64,000 bases of DNA from a virus, in the IMG/VR virus record IMGVR_UViG_3300042545_001167, positions 1 to 64,000 of that record; one strand, 5' to 3'. The position numbers and the translations under genes are program-made. The notes under the pieces are model-generated. The model saw nothing but the letters and a program-made list of their open reading frames with translations. It searched no databases and was not told the DNA's origin. Within the stretch, counting starts at the first letter, position 1. Each line of letters begins with the position of its first letter. Of this stretch, positions 33,642-43,080 are shown one piece after another.

Positions 33642-36600
33642 TTATTTGCCTGTTGGTGGTGGTGAGACTAGTTTATTGTGAGATAATAAGTTTTCTGAGA
33701 TATAGGTGTGACCACCATCAACTTGAATTGCAACAACCTTTCCAGGTTCTGCACTTTCAATTTTTATAATTGTATGCCCAGAAATAATATCACCAACTTT
33801 TAAACTACAAGCTAAAACCCAACCACTTTCTTCACTATAAAATGTATGAGTAGGTGAGCAGGTAAATTCAACATGATCAAAGATAATTTTCAATCTTTCA
33901 GAATCAACTTGCTTAACATAATCAATTAAGTATTCACCCCATTCTAAAGTATGTTCATGTCGAGTTGTAATTAAATCACCAACTTTTAGATCACCTGCAT
34001 TCTTTTGAGTTCCATCTGCCATTAAGATCTTTGTCCATGGAGCAGGACAGGATGTAATTGGTGGTGATGGATTCGTTACAGGTGGATTCGTTACTGGTGG
34101 AGTAACTATCTTTAAATTGTGAGATAATAATCCTTCACAGATATAAGTGTGAGCACCCTTAATTTGAATTGCAACGACATCTCCATATTCATAATCATCA
34201 ATTTCAAGTAAGGTATGTCCACTTATAATATCCCCAATTACCATATCACAAACTCTAGTCCAACCTTTATTTTCAACATACATTTTATGAGATGTTGAGC
34301 AGACCAAATCTTTGTGGTCAAATTTCATTTTAAATCTATCTTCTTGAACGATAGAAACTTTTAATACAGAGTATTCACCCCATTCTAAAGTGTGTTCATC
34401 TTGAGTTTTTATTAAATCACCAACTTTTAGATCACCCGCATTCTTAAGAGTCCCGTCAGACATTAATATCTTTGCCCATGGTGCAGGACAAGATGGTGCC
34501 AGTGATGGTGGCGCAACTGGTGGCGCAACTGGTGGCGCAACTGGTGGCGCAACTGGTGCGGGTGGCTTTGGCGCTTTTGGTGGTGGTGCTTTTGGTGGTG
34601 GCGGTGGCGGTGGTGGTGACACAAATGCTAACAAGGGGTCTTGCTGTGTTCGTGGGAGAACAAATGGAGGTGGTGGCGGTGATTTTGGCGGTGGTGGCGG
34701 TGGTGGAGGAGGATTTCTTCTGTTGTGCGATAATAATCCGTCACTAATAAAAGTATGTGCATCATCAACTTCAATTGAAACAACATCACCATATTCAACA
34801 CTCTCCACACTTATTAATTTTTGATTACTTACAACATCACCAATTGCCATATCACAAACTCTAGTCCAACCTTTATTTTCAACATACATTTTATGAGTTG
34901 GAGAAAAAATAACCTTAGCATTATCAAAAGTAAGTTTTAATCTTTCCGACTGTAAGGTTGAATTATGTGTAATTGGATACTCTCCCCATTCTAAAGTATG
35001 TTCATGTTGAGTTTTAATTAAATCACCAACTTTCAAATCTCTAGCATTTTTTTGAGTCTTATCTGACATCAAAATCTTTGGAAATGGATTAAAAATTGGC
35101 AGTGGAGATTCTGTTAATTCAATCTTCACTGTACGCGATAACAATCCTTCACCAATAAAAGTATATGCCTCATCAACTTCAATAACAATAACATCTCCAC
35201 TTTCAGCAGGTTCTACTGACAATAGTTTTTGATTACTTATAACATCACCAATTACCATATCGGTAACTAATATCCAACCTTTACCATCAACATACATTTT
35301 ATGAGTTGGAGAGCAAGTAAAGTTAGACTCTTCAAAAGTGAGTTTTAATCTTTCTGAAGGACTTACTTTTTTATAAGTAATTGGATACTCTCCCCATTCT
35401 AAAGTATTTTTATGCTGCGTTTTAAGAATATCTCCAACCACTAAATCGCCTGCATTCTTAAGAGTTCCATCTGCCATTAAGATCTTTGTCCATGGAGCAG
35501 GACAAGATGGTGGTGGTGGCGGCGGTGGTGGAGGAGGTGGTGGGGGTGGTACATATTCGCGAATTACAACTTTTCCAAGACCGGCATTACCACCTTGTTG
35601 CGTAGAAGTAATTATTACAGACCCATCACTATATCCACTTCCACCTCCACCACCTCCACCGTTACCACCATTGCCGCCAGTTGCACCACTGCCGCCATTG
35701 CCTCCAGAATTTATTCCTTGTCCTGCAGTGCCATTAATTCCATATCCTGGTTTATATCCTCTTGCAATTGTTGCCGTATTTGTACTTACTCCTGCAGTAG
35801 GTGTATAGTACTTTGTATTTCCAACATCAGCACATGCAGAAAATCCTAGAGTGGCCCAATATTCACCTTTAGTGCAAGGTAGTACTCTACCTCCGTTGGG
35901 AGCAATTGCTAAAGTATCTCCAGATTTAAGTGTTACGAATTGAACACTAGAACCAAATATACCATTTGAGGGTAATGTTCCTGCAGCATAAAGACTTCCA
36001 CCAGACCCACTGGCAGTAAGACCTGCTACGTTAACGCCACCACCGTCACCGCCACTACCATTTTTTCCTGCATTTCCTCCTCCACCAGCAACAGCAATTA
36101 ATTTTGCTTTTTTATATAGAAAAACACCTCCACCATTTTTAGTTAGAGAAAGAGGCGTGACAGCATATTCTTCATTTTTATTTAATGTTAATCTGATTGT
36201 AGATACTCCACCTCTTCCTCCAACAAAAGTTCCATAATCTGCTCCAGCAGTTCCGTACATATCAATATATGCCTCAATACTTAGTTCTGGTGCATAAAAT
36301 GTAAGAATACTTCCAGGTGGTATTTGATCTGGATTTATTGTATATGGACCTTGAGTAACAATATTCCAAGAATATAATAGTGCCTCAGTACTGTTATCAT
36401 CCGGAATTACTTCAACGTTAAGTATTTTTCTAGGAGCAACTACATCAAGATTGGCATTATTTGTATATAATGGAGAGTTTGAAGCAGTGGGATGAGTAAT
36501 TTTTGCTCTAACAGTATTAATCCCAATATTTGGTAAAGAAATTAAAAGTTCATTTGTTTTAGAACCTTGTATAGTTGCACTGTCCGAAAGATCAGAACCA

Positions 36601-37145
36601 TTTAATTGCCATTGATAAGAAATATTTCCTTGACTAGTATCTGTAATTGATGCATTAGTAACAAATCTTGTATATGAGTTTTGTCCAATAGTACTAATGC
36701 CAGGTTGTTTTGTTACCGATAATGTTGGATAGACTGTTAAAACTGCACTACTAGATGAAATTGGATCATTTATTGCATTTCCAGTTGATCTGGCAGTACC
36801 AACTGTAATTGGATTTTCTCCATATGCAGATGGTATATAATCTGCATTTAAATAAAACTGTTTATTATGATCAGTTGGACTAACGACATTAGAAATAGTT
36901 AATGTCGTAGTTGCAGATCCAGTTACATTTGCACCATCAGTTAATGGTCCATTTTGATCATACCATCGATAAGAAATATATCCAGTGGGTATTGCAGGAT
37001 TTGGTGGAGTTTGTATGGGAAATGTTGCTGTTGCAATACCGATAAAAGTTGCAGATCCACCATTAGTAGTTGCTGCTCCAACTGGATTTGTAGTAAATGA
37101 TAGAATTGGACCGTTTAGATCTAAAGTTGTCTGTTTGTTTAACAT
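33642..37145 (-). CDS. Fibre protein with four Hint (intein-like) domains and polyproline linkers, 1167 aa
   Basis: Residues 1-240 are Ig-like beta modules. About 300-530 is a Gly-rich adhesin segment related to the protein at 7415. A run of 14 prolines leads to four Hint domains of exactly 125 residues each: 548-672, 684-808, 886-1010 and 1033-1157. Domains 3 and 4 have the complete set: Cys1 (SCPAPW), block B CSTSH/CSPTH, block F HTYI and a terminal LLSHN. Domain 1 has Cys548 but ends LLSRT and has Tyr for the block F His. Domain 2 has Ile684 for Cys but keeps HTF and LLSHN. The residues after HN are Arg, Leu and Lys, so cleavage rather than splicing is expected, as in bacterial-intein-like domains. 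AAGGAGAT precedes the ATG. Confidence 0.9.
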   Translation of the reverse strand: MLNKQTTLDLNGPILSFTTNPVGAATTNGGSATFIGIATATFPIQTPPNPAIPTGYISYRWYDQNGPLTDGANVTGSATTTLTISNVVSPTDHNKQFYLNADYIPSAYGENPITVGTARSTGNAINDPISSSSAVLTVYPTLSVTKQPGISTIGQNSYTRFVTNASITDTSQGNISYQWQLNGSDLSDSATIQGSKTNELLISLPNIGINTVRAKITHPTASNSPLYTNNANLDVVAPRKILNVEVIPDDNSTEALLYSWNIVTQGPYTINPDQIPPGSILTFYAPELSIEAYIDMYGTAGADYGTFVGGRGGVSTIRLTLNKNEEYAVTPLSLTKNGGGVFLYKKAKLIAVAGGGGNAGKNGSGGDGGGVNVAGLTASGSGGSLYAAGTLPSNGIFGSSVQFVTLKSGDTLAIAPNGGRVLPCTKGEYWATLGFSACADVGNTKYYTPTAGVSTNTATIARGYKPGYGINGTAGQGINSGGNGGSGATGGNGGNGGGGGGGSGYSDGSVIITSTQQGGNAGLGKVVIREYVPPPPPPPPPPPPPPSCPAPWTKILMADGTLKNAGDLVVGDILKTQHKNTLEWGEYPITYKKVSPSERLKLTFEESNFTCSPTHKMYVDGKGWILVTDMVIGDVISNQKLLSVEPAESGDVIVIEVDEAYTFIGEGLLSRTVKIELTESPLPIFNPFPKILMSDKTQKNARDLKVGDLIKTQHEHTLEWGEYPITHNSTLQSERLKLTFDNAKVIFSPTHKMYVENKGWTRVCDMAIGDVVSNQKLISVESVEYGDVVSIEVDDAHTFISDGLLSHNRRNPPPPPPPPPKSPPPPPFVLPRTQQDPLLAFVSPPPPPPPPKAPPPKAPKPPAPVAPPVAPPVAPPVAPPSLAPSCPAPWAKILMSDGTLKNAGDLKVGDLIKTQDEHTLEWGEYSVLKVSIVQEDRFKMKFDHKDLVCSTSHKMYVENKGWTRVCDMVIGDIISGHTLLEIDDYEYGDVVAIQIKGAHTYICEGLLSHNLKIVTPPVTNPPVTNPSPPITSCPAPWTKILMADGTQKNAGDLKVGDLITTRHEHTLEWGEYLIDYVKQVDSERLKIIFDHVEFTCSPTHTFYSEESGWVLACSLKVGDIISGHTIIKIESAEPGKVVAIQVDGGHTYISENLLSHNKLVSPPPTGK
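34506..34553 (-). repeat. Four tandem 12-bp repeats encoding Pro-Val-Ala-Pro units
   Basis: Four perfect copies of TGGTGGCGCAAC (plus-strand reading) encode the APPVAPPVAPPVAPP linker before the third Hint domain. Perfect tandem copies suggest slippage-driven change in linker length. Confidence 0.85.
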
Positions 37146-37156
37146 ATCAATCTCCT

Positions 37157-40100
37157 TTAGTTAACAAAGTTTTGTCCGTCAACGAAACCGTACCAAGATA
37201 CTCCACCATCAAAAGTCTTGAATGAATATATATCCGCTCTATTTGCAGTTGGTGTTATGGTTGGCAGAACACCACCACCAGGCCAATAAACCGGTAAAAT
37301 TCCTCCACTAGAATTTCTAAAGTCATCAATATCAACCAGATATCCACCAATTGCATTTTGTGCAATTTTAATAACAAATGAACTTGCTCCAGATGGTGCA
37401 TTAATAATCGTAAATTGATTAACTGTTTCCGATAATGTAAAATCGAATGACTGTGCCTGAGACAGATCAATTGTGACAATATTAGACGAACTTGAGATTG
37501 TTTGAACAACTTCGGAATATGTCTTAAATCTTGTATGCCCCTCAATGTCAAGTTTTGCTCTTGGTACTGCTGTTCCAATACCAATTAATGGACCATTAGT
37601 TGTGAGCGTAGTTCCAGCACTACCAACTATAAGATTTGTTGTAGTAACAATACCTGCTCTAATTTGACCCGATGTTGACTTTAGATCAAATGCCGTTGCG
37701 GTTAGCATTCCGCTTACAAATACATTATTTGCGGTGATAATTCCAGCAAATACTGCCTCTCCATTAACATAAAGTGTCGTTGCAGATGTTCCAACAGGAC
37801 CAACTTCAAGATTAAATCTAGGAACTGATGTACCAATACCAACAGTACCCAATAATGTATTATAAATTCCACCACTAATTTGAGACCACCCGGCAGCACT
37901 TACATTTATATTTGTTAATCCACTTCCATCGCCAGAGAAGTAAGAACCGTAGCAAGTGCCGATGAAATTTGTACTGCCATTTATCTGAAGTTTAAATTGA
38001 TTTGCACTGGTTCCAATGCCAACACCACCACTTGAATTAATGGAAACAATTGAAGATCCACCACCAACCTGAAGAAGATTGGAACCGGGACTTGTGGTTG
38101 CAATACCAACCTGATCAAAGAGAGCAATATTTAAATCTTTGGAAAGGCTGACAGCACCAAAACGATACCATTCATTGTCAGTAGTATAAACCCATCCAAG
38201 ATATCCACCCTTCGTTGGATTTTGATAGTAAATTACATCTCCAGGATTACCCGAAAGTATTGGTGTAGTAACTCCAACGGTATATTTTCTAGAAACTGTA
38301 GCATCGCCCTGCAAGAACAGCGAGAATGCTTCAATACCTTTATTGGAAGTTGATGTTATCTTATTTCCAAATACAACAGGTCCATTAAACTCAGAAATTG
38401 ATTTGCCATCACTACCACCATCAACACGAATTGAACGACTAAATGTTCCTTGAACTGGAGTAATAACATTTAATCCAGGAAGTCCTCCAATATCTTCACC
38501 AGTTACAGTTTGGACAGGAGTATCAAAGATTTCTTCTTGACCTGTAACTGAACTCAATCTCTTATTTCCTGAGTATGAAATACCCTTATCATTCATACCA
38601 GTATAGAAGTTAATACCACCATCTTTTCTGGTTGATTGTGCAAGGAGTTCCTCTATTGAAGAAATCTGACGATCTTGTTTATCTGGGAATGCAGTTGAAT
38701 AGTTACCAGGACCAAATCCAACATATTCAAATGTATGACCAGATGCACGAATGATTGAATGCCTACGGAACTCAATTGGATTGGCATAAATTCTTCTTAC
38801 AACAGAGTTGACTGAATGACTAACTGCTTTTGTTCCAAGAACTCCACGGAAAACATAAATTGGATTTGTTGGAGTACTTGGAATAGTTGTTTTTACTCTC
38901 ACGATTTCTTCGTCAATTACCAAATAATCACCAATTTTAATATCAAGATTTTCAATATTTTGAATGTTAATCTGGTCCGTAAGTGCATCTGGAATAAGTG
39001 CTGATAAAGTAGTTGTAATTCCAGCATAAGTTGGAATCATTCTGCCATTTAAATTTTCATTATCAACTGTAATTGTACCACCATTTGATGTTACACCTTC
39101 GCGATATGCATAAAGAGTTCCTGCTGCTGAAGGAGAAAATGTTCCAACACCAATCGTAACGGAGAATGAATTTAGATTGAGATTTTCTTTGACAACAAAA
39201 TCTCCGTTATATATTTCTTCAGTAGATCCTATTAAACGAATCTTATTATCAACCTTTAACCCATGACGGTTAGAAGTTGTAATAGTTGCAATTCCAGAAT
39301 TATTATCATATGCCAATGAACTAACTCTAATTGCTTCTCCAGTTAGGTCAGCAAATGCATTTAATGTAAATTGCGTTCCAATACCAAGTGTTGAACCAAC
39401 TGAAATTGAAGATGCAGAAGAAACTGCAAATCTATACCCAGCTCCAACAGTAACATTTGTAATTCTATAAAGATCATTAAATGTAGAATAACCTTCGGAG
39501 GATACTCCAGAAATTCTGATAGTATCTCCAACATTATTATAGATTTGAGTAACTGTTACTACTGCCGGAGAATATCCTGTGGTTGTTGCAACACCTACAA
39601 CAGAAAGAGTATTTCCAATTCCATAAGAAGACCCACCATCCATGATTACAATATCAGAAATAGATCCTGATCCATCTACTGATATTTTGGCAGTAGCGAA
39701 GGCACCTGTAGCAGATCCAGCAAATCCAACAAGACTTGCATTATATAAACTTGTAGCACTTCCATACCCATATCCAGATCCAGCATTAGTAATACTGACT
39801 TGTGTGATACGATTTAATCCATGATCAATAGCAGTATGTACAGTATGTGTAGATGCATCTGTTGAAGTAATATCTGTAATAGCAATGCCTACATTACTAT
39901 CCGATAGAACTTTGGAGATTGTTTCTTTTGTAATACTCTTACGGACATCATTAACTACAACTTCACCAATTACTGATGAAGATGCAAACGATTGAGTCTC
40001 ATCTGGATCTGATTCTGGATTATCACGATTTGTTTGCGGATAAAGTTCTTTTACTGGTTGAGAATATTTTTCCTCAGTAAAAGGATCAACACTTGGGGAA

Positions 40101-42991
40101 TTGGAGGAATTTAGAACAGTTAAGTAATAGACACCATCTTGTTGCCCTGCAATATATTTTTGTGCTTCTTGAGTTTTGAGATTATAATAGGTATTCTTAT
40201 ACTTACTTCTTTTAAAATATGGAAGAGAAGAATCTCTTGCTGAAATATCATTTGTTAATGCACCTGGATCAGTGTCTAAAGCAAATGTAAATACTTTAGC
40301 ATTTGTAATTGTACTTACTACATAAGTTCCATTATATCCAGAATTACTTGCACCAATTACATTATTTGAACTTTTAATATTAAAAAATGTGACTTCAGAT
40401 CCTACTGATAAATTATGAGGAAGTTCTGTAGTGATATATGCAATACCTGCTTGCCACTGGGCATCAGCAACGAATCTAAAGTTTCTTTGCTGATTTACAT
40501 TTGAAATAGAACCAGCACCAAAATAAGTTTGAATTTCTCCGCTAGTTGCTCCAATAGTGGTATTAGATTCTTGAATAACAAATCCATCACTTGGTGGTCT
40601 TGCATACAATCCAGAAGATGCGGGAATTACATATCTTAGACGATAAATCGTATCATTTGCATTTCTTGAATCTTGCTTACGATTGATATATGTTCTAGGA
40701 GTTGCTGCACCAAGAATAGTTGAACCAAAACTTACGATTGCTGGATAAATCTTATTATCAGTTTCACTGTTTGATACCTGAATATACCATTGTGAATTAT
40801 TGTAATCAAACTGAACTGGGTGTCCAATGTCCCCAGAATTCTTATCAGATACTCTACTTACAACACTTAAAATACCACCTTTGTTGTTAATTAAAATCTC
40901 ACTTGCACTGATGGCATCGTTTTGAGTTTTTGCAAGTTTCAGTTGCGTAGTTGTTGTAAGTCCACTGCTTGCATTACTACTCGTAATTGCATAATAAACT
41001 GTATTTGGCAACAAACCATCAGGAAGTTGTCCATTATCACTCAATATGCGAACTGATTCTCCATTTATAAATGTATGATTTTGTGTTAATGAAAGTGTAT
41101 TGCTGGAAATATTATTAATACCAGAAATACTACGACTTACATAGAATTTCTTCTCAGAAGTTGTCTGAGATCCAGGCATTACAATACGAGCACTATATTC
41201 TGATGCAGTGCTTCCTGCTGAAATTATAACTTTTAGAGTATCATTTTCTCTAGCACCAATACGATATCCTTCTAGAACATTTTCTGGTGCAACATCAGAG
41301 TTTGTTTGATTATAAAGATAGAGATATCCTGTTGAAGCAACCCCAACGGTCTTACTTACGTCAATTGAATTAAATTCAATTGCGGTTTCAACCTTTGGAA
41401 TTTCTTTTGGTGGAATAATATGAGTGATATAACCAAGATCATCTTGAGGAAATGCATTTCTTCTAAAACCTGAAGCAACAAGTGCCTTTGCTCCAAAGTT
41501 AGAGTTTGAGTTGGTAACTGAAAAGTCACCACCACTTTCTACAGCAAAATGTTCAGCATAACCAATCGCAAAGATTGAAACATTCTGAACAAATGCATCA
41601 TTAATTGCCTTAATATGGAAATTCCTATATGTGGGTTTAAAGATTGCTCTTGAATTTGTACTAATTGTCTCATTTCCAGGAACTGTAGTATCATCATAAG
41701 TTCCCGTAGATGAATTGTACAATACAAACGCATTATCATCTTTCTGCAATCCAATACCCGTGAATTGGGCAATAACCATTGATTTAAATCCTGATGCCTT
41801 ATCACCATCAGCAAGAACTCCGCACATTCCATAAACAGAACGTAAAGAGATGTTAAAGATGTATGGAGATGCTGAAGTTACAGTATCGGAAGTAAGTGAT
41901 AAAGTTGACCCAGTTGATGATGGGAAAGCAACCAATGGGGCATTTTGAACTTGATATTTAATTACAGTGTCACTTAATTTTTCAGTTACAACAAATTGTC
42001 CGTTATAACCTTCTGCAATAATACCAGAAATTCTGAATGGAGTATCTACATCAAGGCCAGATACGCCAGATTCAGTAGTAACTGTAATTATTTTTGATGG
42101 AGTAATTCCATTACCAGAAATAATACTTGAAATACCAACAGATGCTCCAGTAGAACCTACAATACGATATTCATCAATCTTGGGTTGAATATCAATGCTA
42201 GATGAAGGATAATCTGGTTCAATTGCACGACCAGATGATTGTCCATATGCAAGTCCAACTTTCTCATAATACATATCCAGGTCAGTACGATCTGTTGAAT
42301 ATGTTTGAAAAACATCATCAATATTTACATCATTTACTCCATCAGCATATTCAAAGCAAGATAATTTGTGATGAGAGAAGTTAGGTACAAAAAGATTTTC
42401 AGTGTAATCAAGATAGCACTGTCCATTTGGATCGGCATCAAATAAAGAAAACTGCCATATATAACATCCGCCGGTTACACGGAAAATAGTCGATCTTTCA
42501 ATATTATCGTTAGTTGGATTGGGAACATACTTTGGACGAATTTTAGTCTTTCTTAAATCGAGTCCAACAATTGAAGTACCACGAGGAATAATAACTCCTC
42601 CATGAATACTATTCATTTTATAAAGTACGTTATCTGATGTAGTGAGATCAAAGTTTGATGTTAAATCCCAAGCAGGAAAATTATTACTTGTAGAACCATT
42701 CCTAAGTCTAAAATTATTTGAACCATCAGGAATCCATCCTGGACGATTATCTATAACGTGATCGCCTGGATATAGAAGAATTGTTGTTTTACCAAATCTA
42801 TCATTATTCAGTCCTCTTTGGTAAGAGAATCTTGATGCCTCAATTAGTGCTCTTTGAATCGTTTTAAATGGACGAGTCAGTGAGTTTCCTTGATTCTCAA
42901 TACTATCCGTAGAATCAAGACTGTTTGGATCAACATATATGATTGTACCACGAACAGACTTTAGAAAATTATCTAAACGAGAGAGACCCAT
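37157..42991 (-). CDS. Giant beta-helix tail/baseplate structural protein, 1944 aa
   Basis: The N-terminus (MGLSRLDNFLKSVRGTIIYV, then NSLTRPFKTIQRALIEASRF) is a form I recall from a large virion protein present in most T4-like cyanophages. A right-handed beta-helix is visible around 100-560 (HGGVIIPRGTSIVGLDLRKT, FAVESGGDFSVTNSNSNFGA), then many small beta modules (GIGTSVPRFNLEVG, GSGLTNINVSA) to the C-terminus. A strong late promoter precedes it. It is probably a baseplate-attached spike or fibre; its middle is related to the 620-residue beta-helix protein. Catalytic residues are not apparent. Confidence 0.85.
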   Translation of the reverse strand: MGLSRLDNFLKSVRGTIIYVDPNSLDSTDSIENQGNSLTRPFKTIQRALIEASRFSYQRGLNNDRFGKTTILLYPGDHVIDNRPGWIPDGSNNFRLRNGSTSNNFPAWDLTSNFDLTTSDNVLYKMNSIHGGVIIPRGTSIVGLDLRKTKIRPKYVPNPTNDNIERSTIFRVTGGCYIWQFSLFDADPNGQCYLDYTENLFVPNFSHHKLSCFEYADGVNDVNIDDVFQTYSTDRTDLDMYYEKVGLAYGQSSGRAIEPDYPSSSIDIQPKIDEYRIVGSTGASVGISSIISGNGITPSKIITVTTESGVSGLDVDTPFRISGIIAEGYNGQFVVTEKLSDTVIKYQVQNAPLVAFPSSTGSTLSLTSDTVTSASPYIFNISLRSVYGMCGVLADGDKASGFKSMVIAQFTGIGLQKDDNAFVLYNSSTGTYDDTTVPGNETISTNSRAIFKPTYRNFHIKAINDAFVQNVSIFAIGYAEHFAVESGGDFSVTNSNSNFGAKALVASGFRRNAFPQDDLGYITHIIPPKEIPKVETAIEFNSIDVSKTVGVASTGYLYLYNQTNSDVAPENVLEGYRIGARENDTLKVIISAGSTASEYSARIVMPGSQTTSEKKFYVSRSISGINNISSNTLSLTQNHTFINGESVRILSDNGQLPDGLLPNTVYYAITSSNASSGLTTTTQLKLAKTQNDAISASEILINNKGGILSVVSRVSDKNSGDIGHPVQFDYNNSQWYIQVSNSETDNKIYPAIVSFGSTILGAATPRTYINRKQDSRNANDTIYRLRYVIPASSGLYARPPSDGFVIQESNTTIGATSGEIQTYFGAGSISNVNQQRNFRFVADAQWQAGIAYITTELPHNLSVGSEVTFFNIKSSNNVIGASNSGYNGTYVVSTITNAKVFTFALDTDPGALTNDISARDSSLPYFKRSKYKNTYYNLKTQEAQKYIAGQQDGVYYLTVLNSSNSPSVDPFTEEKYSQPVKELYPQTNRDNPESDPDETQSFASSSVIGEVVVNDVRKSITKETISKVLSDSNVGIAITDITSTDASTHTVHTAIDHGLNRITQVSITNAGSGYGYGSATSLYNASLVGFAGSATGAFATAKISVDGSGSISDIVIMDGGSSYGIGNTLSVVGVATTTGYSPAVVTVTQIYNNVGDTIRISGVSSEGYSTFNDLYRITNVTVGAGYRFAVSSASSISVGSTLGIGTQFTLNAFADLTGEAIRVSSLAYDNNSGIATITTSNRHGLKVDNKIRLIGSTEEIYNGDFVVKENLNLNSFSVTIGVGTFSPSAAGTLYAYREGVTSNGGTITVDNENLNGRMIPTYAGITTTLSALIPDALTDQINIQNIENLDIKIGDYLVIDEEIVRVKTTIPSTPTNPIYVFRGVLGTKAVSHSVNSVVRRIYANPIEFRRHSIIRASGHTFEYVGFGPGNYSTAFPDKQDRQISSIEELLAQSTRKDGGINFYTGMNDKGISYSGNKRLSSVTGQEEIFDTPVQTVTGEDIGGLPGLNVITPVQGTFSRSIRVDGGSDGKSISEFNGPVVFGNKITSTSNKGIEAFSLFLQGDATVSRKYTVGVTTPILSGNPGDVIYYQNPTKGGYLGWVYTTDNEWYRFGAVSLSKDLNIALFDQVGIATTSPGSNLLQVGGGSSIVSINSSGGVGIGTSANQFKLQINGSTNFIGTCYGSYFSGDGSGLTNINVSAAGWSQISGGIYNTLLGTVGIGTSVPRFNLEVGPVGTSATTLYVNGEAVFAGIITANNVFVSGMLTATAFDLKSTSGQIRAGIVTTTNLIVGSAGTTLTTNGPLIGIGTAVPRAKLDIEGHTRFKTYSEVVQTISSSSNIVTIDLSQAQSFDFTLSETVNQFTIINAPSGASSFVIKIAQNAIGGYLVDIDDFRNSSGGILPVYWPGGGVLPTITPTANRADIYSFKTFDGGVSWYGFVDGQNFVN

Positions 42992-43019
42992 CTTATTTTA
43001 TTATAAGTTCCGTTATGGA

Positions 43020-43028
43020 TTATTTATC
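43020..43028 (-). promoter_or_regulatory. T4-like late promoter GATAAATAA
   Basis: A late box 29 bases before the ATG at 42991, just downstream of the terminator that closes the early tRNA unit. Confidence 0.75.
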
Positions 43029-43032
43029 ATAC

Positions 43033-43056
43033 AACAAAACCTCCACAAGGGAGGTT
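43033..43056 (-). terminator. Intrinsic terminator of the early tRNA/small-gene unit
   Basis: On the minus strand the 7-bp stem AACCTCC/GGAGGTT with a 5-base loop is followed by TTGTTGT. It lies 25 bases after the stop of the Mom-like gene and directly before the late promoter of the giant fibre gene. Confidence 0.75.
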
Positions 43057-43080
43057 CTGAAGCACACGGAAGGGATTTGG

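Noticed and set aside
33642-37145. True protein-splicing inteins with homing endonuclease
   Set aside because: The domains are only 125 residues, leave no room for an endonuclease, and are followed by Arg, Leu or Lys instead of Cys, Ser or Thr, so they fit bacterial-intein-like domains instead.
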